Shown: piece by piece, positions 9,383 through 18,869 of the stretch | Position numbering within the stretch: the stretch's first letter is position 1 | How the letters are laid out: each line of letters opens with the position of its first letter | NCBI GenBank assembly: GCA_000277445.1 | Contig: AJWJ01000438.1 | Coordinates: 1 to 20,589 of the forward strand | From: Polysphondylium violaceum | Taxonomy: Eukaryota; Evosea; Eumycetozoa; Dictyosteliales; Dictyosteliaceae | Direction of reading: 5' to 3' | Length of the DNA: 20,589 nucleotides | Notes under the pieces: model-generated | What the model was told of the DNA's origin: nothing | Seen by the model: the letters and a program-made list of their open reading frames with translations, nothing else | Database searches by the model: none | Position numbers and translations under genes: made by a program

Positions 9383-10112
9383 TACATCTGAAAATGAATA
9401 AAACAACAACATATAAATAGATTGAATGATTGAATGATATTTTATATTTTGATTTATAATACTATGGTGCTGTTACTAATGATGATATGATGATATGATA
9501 ATGATGATAACCAAGGTCGATGATCATGATACCTACATATATTAAACTTTTGTGTATGTGAGTAAAGACTACAATGGGGTGTAATTAATGATTTCCTAGT
9601 GATATTGTTTTATATTAAACAGATATGTTGTGTTTATATATAAAGACAGAGATAGCGATGTTATTGTTACTATTGCTACTATTCCTACTATATGTTTGCT
9701 AATAGTGTTACTGTGCACTGTATACGATATGACTATTACTATTACTATTGTTTAATGAGTTGCTATGCAATATAGTATCTGTGTAACACATCCAAGTCTA
9801 TATGATTACTAAAACTCTGTTTGTTGTGTATTAATGCGAGATAAAATAAAATGGGGAGCCCTAATGTTTAAAATAAAAAAAATAAGATCTACCGGTGCGA
9901 AATTATTCAAATTAAAAAAAAAAAATAGAAAAAAATAATAAAAAAAAAATAATAGGGTGAATGATGTCCTTTTGACAAAAAAAAAAAATATGGTATTTAT
10001 TTGTTTATTTACAATGTTTGAACTCATGCTTGAGATTGAGATAAATATATTTATCTCTATTATTACTATTGTCGTTGTATATCTCTATTTATATTTACTT
10101 TTGAGCTCTCCG
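9101..10112. promoter_or_regulatory. Upstream region of the Sds3/BRMS1 gene and 3' flank of gatC
   Basis: No gene is supported; open frames here are homopolymer-driven. Contents: A17 near 9123-9139; three or four tandem copies of T7-8GAA at about 9160-9200; a TG-rich element (GATGTGTGTAGGTGGGTGT) at about 9310-9330, resembling a GBF-type G-box on the strand opposite the gene; T23 at 9359-9381; repeated GATGATATGAT units at 9480-9512; ACT/ATT triplet repeats near 9660-9750; and AGATCTACCGG near 9885 close to the gatC 3' end. Confidence 0.5.
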
Positions 10113-10719
10113 CTAGAAATCGTCTTCGTCATGGTTTGAGGATTTGGATGACGATGATTTGGATGATGTCGAGCTACGTTGTTTAGGAACTGTATAAAAA
10201 CCACCATGAGTTGCAGGGGCATGTTGAAGGATGGTTTCGTGATCGTTATTGATAGAGGTGCCTTCTTTGTGGAGATTGATATAATGGTCTTCGAGTACAG
10301 AGTGTAGGGGTTTGATAGACTGTGTGTCAACCACTTGAATTGCATCTACGGATGCCAATATATTTTTTAAATCTTTACAATACTCGTCTACTTTAGATTC
10401 AGGTACGTTCAACATTGCAAGATCTGCCAAATGAAGTAATTTATCTCGTGAAACTATACTATCACCTTGCATTTTCTCCTCTGCTTCTTCTTCTTTTTCA
10501 ACAACATTTAAAAACTCTTTTACTGACCAAGATTGATTCCAATTCTAATCAATATAAGTGTGTGTTAATGATAAGATACTACCCATCATACTAAATCCAC
10601 TCGATACATACAATACCATCACCCTTATTAAATGTACAATATAATCTCTTTGAGCATTTTGTTTGTGCAGCTGCTCTATTTATTATATATCTAATTGAAT
10701 TTGATTTGAACAAATACAT
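10113..10719 (-). CDS. gatC: GatC: mitochondrial Glu-tRNA(Gln) amidotransferase subunit C (179 aa)
   Basis: Exons 10719-10612 and 10544-10113 on the minus strand join in phase 0 across a 67-base intron (GTATGT...GATTAG). The first exon encodes a basic, Ser/Arg/Ile-rich, acid-free start (MYLFKSNSIRYIINRAAAQ), a typical mitochondrial presequence. After it comes WSVKEFL (42-48), then the GatC fold with DKLLHLADLAMLNV (about 69-82), SVLED (118-122) and HAPATHGGFYTVPK (144-157), which match the family. GatC is the small linker subunit of GatCAB, which converts Glu-tRNA(Gln) to Gln-tRNA(Gln) in organelles. Length agrees with eukaryotic GatC except for a 22-residue Ser/Lys-rich, acidic-ended tail (158-179) beyond the usual VPK end. 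The internal Met at codon 61 would lose the presequence and is rejected as the start. It diverges from the homeobox gene. Confidence 0.9.
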
Positions 10720-12451
10720 TTCTCGAGTATCTGAATTTTTTTGAAAAAATTCATCAAAGAAACCAAAGAAATTCTTTTTTTTTTTTTTTTCTTACTCACA
10801 TTCAGTTTTGTTTTTTTCCTTTGTATTATTTTATCTCTATTAAAACACAATATTGAATTAACATAGTATCATTTTAATATCTCCTTTTGAATTTATTGAT
10901 TTATCATTAGTTTTTTTTTTTTTTATCCAACTCAATTCATTGGATATTTAAAAAGCTAAAAAAAGAATAAAATTTTTGAAGATATTTTTCTTCTCCCATT
11001 ATTAAGGCAGCCTCTTTAAATTTAAATCTTGTTCCATCATACTTTTTTTTTTTTTTTTGATATTATTTTTGGGATTGTATGAATAGAGTTTAATTAAACT
11101 ATGTAACATATGATCAAAACCCATTATTTTATTCACAAAATGTGGCTTTTATCATGTTCTTTTATTTGCATCGTTTTTTTAATTTAATTAAATTGATAAC
11201 TACACCCACATAATTGCCTCTAACAATATATATCTTGGTGATACTCATCTCTTAAAATTAAATATCTGAAAAAACGACACCATCCTATAAAAAATTAAAA
11301 AAGGAAGACGAGGGATGGGAAGGATTGGGTAATGTGTATTTTTTTCAGCTTTCTAACAATGTGTTTTTAAGCCTCTCATAGCTATTTATGAAATATATTG
11401 CAAAAACAAAAATATCTCAAAACATTTGGATGAGTGCATCAAAACACCCCTTAAGCAGCGTGTAGGGCGACGAAATTGCAAAATTTGCAAAAAAACGAAA
11501 ATACAATTTTTTAAAAAAAAATGTTTAGAAAAATGAATTTAGTGTTGAGGCACAGTAAAAGATTTTTTCAAAAACCAACTTTCAGATTGGGTGCCTAAAG
11601 GGGCAGAGAGGGGGATAGTTGGCATGTTTTTCAAATTGATTCGTTTAAAGGACTAGTCCTCTTTCGGTTCGAGTTGATACAATACAATAGACATAAACTG
11701 AATAATGTGATGGTTTTTCCACACACCTTTTTTTTTTACTTTTGCCTCAAAATCTTTGTAATTAGCCTCGCGCTTTGAGCTCAAAGTCGTGTAAAAAAAA
11801 ATGTGTGGATTTTTAATTTAATTTTTTTTTTTTATATTTTTTTTATATTATTAATCAAAATCGAAAAAATTCGAAATTAATTTTAATATTACGGTCTTGA
11901 CAAATTGCTCTCTCGTAGTCTTTTTTTTATATAGCCAATTAATATAGTTTTTAATAGATACACTTTGTGTAATATTACTCTCGATTACAATCTAATCTTT
12001 TATTGTTTATTTAATTTCACACACGACACACAACTCTTTTTGTTTCATCACCCATTAAACATTGCATTGGATTACATTCCACAGCAGACCGACACTCACC
12101 CAATATCTCCAAATTCCATAATTACAAATCCATTAAAAAATATCAATCAAATATTTATATTGTTGTTCCCTCCCCCCACAAACCATAGCCTTTACACACT
12201 TCTTAAATTTTGATTTTTTTTTTTTTTTGTATTCTCAAAATTGCCCCAATATCCTTATTACACCAATTCGAAAACAAGCATTAATTTAGCAACAATAATC
12301 CTTATATTAAATTAATATTTCCATTAATATCATTATTTTTTTATTCATATAATAATTATTATTAAAATTAAAATACTCATTTTTTTTTTTTTCCTTGTTC
12401 AACAAATATATTTAATTGCATAAAACAACACATTTGTCATTGATTATCAAA
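10720..12451. promoter_or_regulatory. Divergent intergenic region between gatC and the homeobox gene
   Basis: A 1.7-kb region serving two divergent genes. The ends are AT-rich with T-tracts. The middle (about 11300-11800) is much richer in G and C than the flanks: GGGATGGGAAGGATTGGG near 11312, GCAGCGTGTAGGGCGACG near 11455, and the purine run GGGGCAGAGAGGGGG at about 11600-11614. CCAACT (11575-11580) and AGTTGG (11617-11622) flank that run as an inverted pair. Two perfect palindromes lie at 11649-11660 (AGGACTAGTCCT) and 11773-11786 (CTTTGAGCTCAAAG). The 82-codon open frame at 11965-12213 is low-complexity leader sequence of the homeobox gene, not a credible protein. Confidence 0.55.
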
Positions 12452-14119
12452 ATGTCTACAATAGCAGAGAGCACATCTCCAGAAACTAATGTTTCTATTA
12501 CTCCCACTTTAACAACCACAACCCCCATTATTTCACCACCTTCACCAATTCAAGAATCTCAAGAAAATAAAATTACAACCTCAAATAATACTGAAGAAAT
12601 TATTAAAGATGAAGAGGATAGTGAGGTAGAAGAAGAAATTGAATCTACCACCAATACCACTACGATTATCACAACTCCAACAATCAATACTCCCACCACT
12701 ACTCCAAATATAATTGAAGGTGTCACACCAGTAGGAAATGAGGACGAAAAGTAAGTTTATATCACATTCAATTAATATCACTAGTCTTTTTATTTCTTTT
12801 TTTTTTTTTTTTTCTTTTTTTCCTCATAAATTGCACACATATTTTATTATATTAATGTCACGTGCGCCTCAGAAAAAAAAAAAACGAAAGTTGCAAAGGT
12901 CCTAAATTAATAACGTTTTTTTTTTTGGGATTTTTTTTTCTCAAATTTTTGTAAATTTTTTTTTTGCGCCCACTTCCCGAATATCACAAAAATTGATAAT
13001 ATATTGATTACGAATATTAAAACGTTACTTTTTTCAATTAATAGGGAAATTCAATTAATTGCAAAAATTTTATTAAATATTTCATCAAACGCTGTAGTGG
13101 TAGTACCAAATTTATCAGAAAGCTCACCAGCTATTTTAACACATAAACTCAAAGATAGTTCCAATTTGGTACCCTTTGATTTGGCCAGTCCAATATCAAG
13201 TCAAAACGATTTATCAGCATCTGCCAATGATATTAGTAATAAAAAGAAACGTCAAAGAACAAGTCCAGAACAACTTGCCATTTTAGAACAAATTTTTGAA
13301 ACTGATAAAATGCCATCTCAACAAATTAGAACTCGTTTGGCCAATCAATTGGGTATGTCGAGTAGACGTGTTCAAATTTGGTTCCAAAATAAACGTGCCA
13401 AAGTAAAGAGAGGCGGTCCATTTGGTAAGGAAGATGGTTCAGAAGATCCATTTGGTGCCGATGATGATATTATGGAAGAAGATGATGAATCAATGGATCA
13501 AGAAAATTCATTAACCATTGATGATGGTCAAACTACCTCATCTCCTTTAAATACTTCCTCTGATAATATCGTCCCATCCATTTCACCAGTTTTATCATCC
13601 ACCAATGGTACCATTAATAATATTAATAGCAGCAACAACAACAACATCAACCTCAACCTCACCCCAAACATTTTAAATACTATTAGCAGTGCTGCAAACA
13701 ATGGCGGTGCTTCACCAGCTCTCAACTCTTTTAATTTCCATCTCAATCAATCTCTAAGTAAGCTTCAATCGCCACCATCACCACCATCCACCGTTCCACC
13801 ATCACCATTGAGTAAAAAAATTAAACAACAACAACAACAACAACTTTTACAACAACAACAACAATCAACAACATCACCCATTACTCAATTCCATCAATCA
13901 TCATTTCAAATTTCAAACATCAATTTGGGATCCAGTTCATCATCTCTTCCATCCTTTTCCGCTATTAAATTAAACTCTTCTTCAAAACATATCCCAACCA
14001 ATGATTTTAGTACATCTACAACCACAACAACATCCAACAGTACTACATCAACCCCTAAACCAATCAATGGATTTTCTGAATTTCATACACTCAAATTCCA
14101 CAATGTTTTAAAAAACTAA
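12452..14119 (+). CDS. Homeodomain transcription factor (457 aa)
   Basis: Exons 12452-12750 and 13045-14119 join in phase 2 across a 294-base intron (GTAAGT...TTAATAG), long for this genome. The ATG at 12452 has an AAAATG context and is preferred to 12416. A canonical 60-residue homeodomain sits at about 165-224: basic KKKRQR arm, L16 and F20 core positions (L180, F184), and recognition helix RRVQIWFQNKRAK with W48, F49, Q50, N51 and R53 present. Q50 suggests TAAT-type sites (inference). The N-terminal 100 residues are Thr/Pro/Ser-rich and acidic; residues about 227-255 are acidic; the rest is Ser/Asn/Pro-rich with a poly-Gln run near 360-375. No ankyrin repeats follow, so it is not Wariai. 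It is one of the Dictyostelium Hbx proteins, but I cannot say which number. Confidence 0.9.
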
Positions 14120-14986
14120 AACAAAATCAATAATATCAAAACAATAATATGATAGAGTAACAATAGTCGAGTAATAATAAGAATCAACCTCACAGAGTAA
14201 TAATTTCAATTGTAAAAGTTACATTTGAAAATAGCAATCACCATATATAATTTCCAGAATCAAAATTTTTTTTTCATATCCAGTTTACAATTACCTTTTT
14301 ATAGATTATCTCTCTTGAAGAGAAATAATTATATATCTGGTGTAATCCTTTTTTTCTATATTTCACTCTCCCTTTTTTTTTCCCTCCCACACCTCCTCCT
14401 ATTTCTGCATTCACATTCTGTGGAATCGTTTCAAAGATTTAATTTCCATCATTAGAGTAATGTTTTTGTTGTTCAATTGATGTATAAATGTGCGTTGTGA
14501 TATATTTTTCTTTTTTTCTTTTTATTTTTTCTTTCTTTCTTACATATAAATCAAAATAGAAGAAAGAAAAAAAAAAAAAAAAAAAGGAACCTCTTGCCGC
14601 ATTCATCCAGAACATCAAAGCCATCTCTAATAATTTGATTGGTAACCATGTAAAGAGTTGAATTTTTTATCATATAACTTTTCCAGTTGTTCAAAATATT
14701 ATTAAATATAAATAATAATAATATTGTGGGCATGTATTGTGGTATGGAGATAGAGAGGATAACCGAATCCTACCCCTTTAAATTTCCTCTACTCTTTGTA
14801 ATATAATACATTACTAGAGTTTTTTTTCCCTTCAATAAAATCATTTTAAAAAAAAAGTAAACAGATTCTTGTGTCTTTTAATTTTTTTTTTTTTTTTTTT
14901 TTTTCTATTGATATTAAACTTTGCAAAAGAAAATTCATTCTTGATCCTGCGCAATATATTAATCGCACACACAGACACACAACACA
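14120..14986. other. 3' flank of the homeobox gene and upstream region of commd3
   Basis: Mostly untranslated and intergenic sequence. TTCAATAAAATC at about 14833 is a plausible poly(A) signal for either strand's neighbour but is far from the homeobox stop. A 13-bp hairpin of pyrimidine/purine tract (TTTTTTCTTTCTT near 14525, AAGAAAGAAAAAA near 14560) precedes an A18 tract. From 14587 to 14735 the composition is less AT-rich, and the minus strand reads a protein-like stretch (NNWKSYMIKNSTLYMVTNQ and IIRDGFDVLDECGKRFL); I could not identify it or find splice sites that make a gene. T23 at 14882-14904 and a CA-rich leader lie just before the commd3 start. Confidence 0.5.
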
Positions 14987-15826
14987 ATGAATTTAAGTGA
15001 AGATGTATTAAAGGGTGTTGAGGCTTTATCTGATGAAAAGAATATATCTGATAATGCTTTTAAAAATATAGTAGATTGTTGCTTTAAAGTAATTTTAAAA
15101 CAAAAAACAGAGTCTGATCTATTTGGTAATTATCTATTAGAATAGATGGATCGATATAAATGTCATGATGATTGTAAACAAATATTAATCATATCAAAAC
15201 ACAATAATCAATAGAGGATAAATCAGCAATTTCAGGTATAGATATTATAGTTTTAAAACAAACATATTCAGCATTCATTGCCTTTATTTTAGAGTTGATG
15301 AAAGTTAATTCAGATCAAGCAACCATTAGGTAAATAGGAGTAATAATAGTATATAGTTTTTGTGTGATTGTTAATCAATGATTATCAATCACTCACAGAC
15401 TATGATCATACCAACAAATATATTAATTCAATTAAAACTACCACTACTACCACTATTACTACAACCTACTCCCACTACAAACACTATAGTGATTTATTAG
15501 AAGATCATAAATTATCAAATAATAGAATTCAATTTATATTAAATTATTTCAAAGAATATAGAGTGGCCATTAGAAAGGCATTGTCAATTACAAATTTTCA
15601 TTTCCCACACATTATCGACATCAATTGGAGATTAGATTACTTTTTAAAATCAAATTCATTAGAGAAATTAAATACACCCGTTTATATTGTATCTCTAACC
15701 ACTGAACAAGAGGAAGATCAAAAGGGAAAGGTTGAGTTTGCATGTACATTAGATCAACTTCAAGATTTGGTATTTAAATTAAGAGATGCTCAAAAACAAA
15801 TTGAAAGATCATCCATTAAATCATAA
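14987..15826 (+). CDS. commd3: COMMD3, COMM-domain protein of the Commander complex (196 aa)
   Basis: Three exons, 14987-15125, 15215-15329 and 15490-15826, with introns of 89 bases (GTAATT...AATAG, phase 1) and 160 bases (GTAAAT...CTATAG, phase 2). The spliced product is 196 residues, the length of human COMMD3 (195). The start MNLSEDVLKGVEAL parallels human MELSESVQKGFQML; the second splice join gives ATISDLLEDHKLSNNRIQF, parallel to STLSTYLEDCKFDRERIELF. The COMM domain at about 122-190 has PHIIDINWRLDYFLKSN (W131) and FACTLDQLQDLVFKLRDA, close to the human INVERTED-free equivalent SCSMEQLQDLVGKLKDA. COMMD3 is one of the ten COMMD proteins that form the ring of Commander, which recycles endosomal cargo with Retriever and WASH. 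The next gene starts 249 bases downstream on the same strand. Confidence 0.93.
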
Positions 15827-16075
15827 TAATAAATATAGTATCACAGTAATAACAATAGTAAAAATAATTAAATTTTATATTATCTGTGTGTTCAATTCAT
15901 GAATTAAATATCTGCACACACACAACACACACGAGATATCACAATAATTTAATTTTTTGAATTTTTTGCAAAATTTTTTTTTCTCATTTTTTTTAAATTT
16001 ATGAGACACTAATTGGTTATAGTAATAGTAGTACGAGTATAGTATAGTAGAGTAGAGTAGATAATAATAGTAATA

Positions 16076-18238
16076 ATGTTTTCATCTAAAAAGAAAAGCA
16101 AAGGTGAAGGGGATGATATTCCTCAAATAGATTTTAATCAAATTGATAGTTTACTAAATAAAGATATTAAAGATGATGACGTAGAATTGACAGATGCAGA
16201 TATGAATGATCCTGATTTACTCGCTCAGTTGAGTCAAATTGAAGCTGGTGGTCCAACCAAACCTAAACCTAAAACTCAACCTCAGCCACCACAAAGACAA
16301 CAACCACCTCAACAATCCCAACAACCACATATACAACAACAAATGCAAAAGACAAAATTAAAATCAGAGGATGACGAATTAAGAGAACTTATGGATTTTG
16401 GTGATGACCCAAATGAACATAGTAATGGTGATTTTATTGATCATGTAAAGTATACCGATTGCTGTGTTTACTATTATTCCTGTTCCAACTCCTACTACGA
16501 CTTCATGTTTTATATTAACAACAAATTAAATAATTCCATTTAGGATTTAATTCAAAAACTAGAAGAAAGGTTAGTAGCCTATAAAAAGAATGCATTGGCT
16601 GCAAATGCAAGTGGAAATAAACAAGAGTCACTTCAATATATGAAGGGTGTAAAAATGATTAATTCTGCATTGGATGAATTAAGAGAGGGTATCCCTGTTG
16701 ATGAATCATTGATTCCACCTCCTATTCAAATGCCAACAACAAATAATATACAAAAACAACAACCAGTACAACAACAGCAGCAGCAGCAGCAAACACCAAT
16801 AACTACACCAGTTAAAACAACACCAACTTTATCATCGTCATCATCATCGGCAACATCCTCATCTGTTAAATCACCCTATTCAGTTAATACACCATTGTCA
16901 AATATATCATCACCAACTACACCTAAAATATCTAGAGAACTCATAGAGCAAGAGGAAAGAGAACAAACATGGGAACTCTTTCAAGATGAGTTTGAAAAGA
17001 AGGCATATCATCTAACATCAGAAGCCATCAGATTGAAAAACATTGATAAATTGGCAGCCCTTCATCTCCTCAAAGAAAGCAAAGGTGTCAAGAGTATTAT
17101 CGATCAAATTAAAATCAATAGAGAAAAGGGCATGAGTCCACCACCCTACCACTTTGAGGAAAAGGTTACTTCCACTGAGGTCTCTAACCAAGATCTCAAA
17201 GAAACAGATTTTGACGTGCAAATCTCTGGCACCAACAATGAGAGTTTGAAAGCCTTTGGCGGATCAGACGTATACATTACCATCGAGTATCCCTATCCCT
17301 CTCCAGAACAACCCAGTAAACACCAAACCAGTACCATTAGTGGCAGCAGTGCATCGTTTGCTGTGGGCAATAAATTTACAATAGAGAGAAAGAAAACACT
17401 TCAAAGATGTCTAGAGAAAAAGAAACTTACACTCACCTTTTATTCCTCTCGTTTCTTTATGAAATCAGTTGTTGGTAAATGTGAAATCAAATTGATGGAT
17501 CTCTTGACAAAATGCTCAATCAATGAAAAGATTCCAATCCTCAAAGAGGGAAACAAAAAGGAGACTGGTAGTTTTGTTGATATCTCCATTAGAATGAAAA
17601 CTCCACTTCTTCAAAAGGAACTTAAAACTGTTAAAGAAAGAGTTTTAATTTTAGATTCTCCAATTAAATCATTGGATGAGATTAATAATATTAGTAATAA
17701 TAGTAATAATAGTAATAATAGTAATAAAGATACAACAACAACAACAACAACAAGTAATATACAACCACCTCAAATTAATAAACCAGTTGAAAAACCAACA
17801 CCAACACCAACACCAACACCAACACCAGCACCAACACCAACACCAGTACCAACACCGGCAACAACAGCTAAACCATCAGAACAAGAAGAGGAAGAAGAAG
17901 AAGAAGAAGATATTGATAATTTAGATAATATAGTATCAAATAATGTTTTAGAGTCAATGCAAGAGAATTTAGCTAGAGAAATTAGTATACAAGGTGCAAA
18001 ACAAGATCTTGTTGATAAAAAACAGGCCATAGATATCAAATTAATGGTATTAGAAACTCAAATTTCATCAGGTTTACTTAGTATTGAACAATATGTTGAA
18101 CAAATTCAACAAGCAATTGTAAATGATAAAAAGAAAGCATTGGAATATTCTAGCAAAGGTCAAAAAGATAAAGCATTAAAATTAATGGCTAGAATTAAAA
18201 TCATGAAGACTGAACTTGAAGATGCACCTCAAGAATAG
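16076..18238 (+). CDS. Lgd/CC2D1A-like protein: DM14 and C2 domains, ESCRT-III regulator (687 aa)
   Basis: Exons 16076-16444 and 16544-18238 join in phase 0 across a 99-base intron (GTAAAG...CATTTAG). Order: Lys-rich start; acidic region; Pro/Gln stretch; DM14 domain at about 124-186 (DLIQKLEERLVAYKKNAL ... GIPVDESLIPPP); Gln/Ser/Thr linker; a DM14-like segment at about 260-320 ending in MSPPPYHFEEK; C2 domain at about 345-479 (FTIERKKTLQRCLEKKKL, RMKTPLL); repeat linker with SNN and TP/AP units; coiled-coil C-terminus about 591-687 (EQYVEQIQQAIVNDKKKA). Lgd and CC2D1A/B bind the ESCRT-III protein Shrub/CHMP4 through DM14 and membranes through C2, acting in endosomal sorting. Animal members usually have four DM14 copies; I see one clear and one weak copy. 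The calcium-binding loops of C2 look absent, as in the family. Confidence 0.9.
17685..17880 (+). repeat. Coding microsatellites in the Lgd-like gene
   Basis: A 9-base unit AGTAATAAT is repeated about four times near 17691-17727 (Ser-Asn-Asn), followed by (ACA)n, then (CCAACA)n with variants at about 17794-17850 encoding a TP/AP repeat, and (GAA)n at about 17885-17910. They form the linker between the C2 domain and the C-terminal coiled coil and are likely length-variable. Confidence 0.85.
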
Positions 18239-18543
18239 ATAGTAAAATAGTATAATAATAATAATAATAATAACAATAGTAGTAGGGTAGTTTAAGTGAT
18301 AATTTCTATTTTAAAATGGATATCAAAACAACAGCAACAGACAATAACAACAACAATATTTTGTAAACAACTGCACCAACAACAACAAAAGAAACAAAAA
18401 ATAATTTCAAATAAAAACAATATGATGACATATTAATTGATTAATGATTTCATCGTAACAATCTTCTTTTTTGCTAAAAAAGTAAACTATTAAATATGCA
18501 TAATAAAAGGAATGAGAGCGAGTAGTTTTTTCACCACACACGT

Positions 18544-18648
18544 TTAGAAGCGAGATTTATTGAAATGGTTTTGTTGGCGTGATACGTCTACGTTAACGAA
18601 TTTAAATTTTACGTCTTTCCTTAATCTGTCTTTGTATCTATTTTTGAT
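18544..18648 (-). CDS. Possible terminal exon of a small basic protein (34 residues), uncertain
   Basis: On the minus strand, a good acceptor (TTCTTTATTTTTAG) is followed at once by 34 codons and a TAA: IKNRYKDRLRKDVKFKFVNV then DVSRQQNHFNKSRF. The segment is much less AT-rich than its flanks and the peptide is basic and protein-like, which could suit a ribosomal or RNA-binding protein; I do not recognise it. Against it: CGC, a rare codon here, occurs twice, and no convincing upstream exon is visible. An ATG at about 18689 in the same frame (followed by GTGTCA) would need a 39-base intron, shorter than is usual. Confidence 0.25.
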   Translation of the reverse strand: MKNRYKDRLRKDVKFKFVNVDVSRQQNHFNKSRF

Positions 18649-18849
18649 CTAAAAATAAAGAATTTATTTAGCTTGAATGGATGACACCATCACACTTAAA
18701 TCTCAAAATAAGAGTGTTGTGGTGGATTGGTATGAAAGATTTTGATATTGAGAGAGTTCTTTATTTAGATCCACACTCACACATTTTTTTTTGACCCATT
18801 AATTTTACAATAAAAACCCGCATCAATCACCACACTACAAAATTAGATT

Positions 18850-18869
18850 CTCACACATTAATGTGTGAG
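18850..18869. repeat. 20-bp perfect palindrome
   Basis: CTCACACATTAATGTGTGAG reads the same on both strands. It is followed by GAGTGTGGGAATGGGG. A related sequence, CCACACTCACACATT at 18771-18785, is the inverse of AATGTGTGAG-TGA-GTGTGG beginning at 18861, so the two can also pair with each other. Confidence 0.85.

Noticed and set aside
11641-11680. GGTTCGAG resembling a tRNA B box, with TAGTTGG upstream resembling an A box
   Set aside because: The T-stem does not pair and no acceptor stem or anticodon arm can be drawn around it.
14525-14585. A18 tract as the tail of a retrocopy
   Set aside because: The sequence before it is simple TTTC repeat and no target-site duplication or coding body is seen on that strand.
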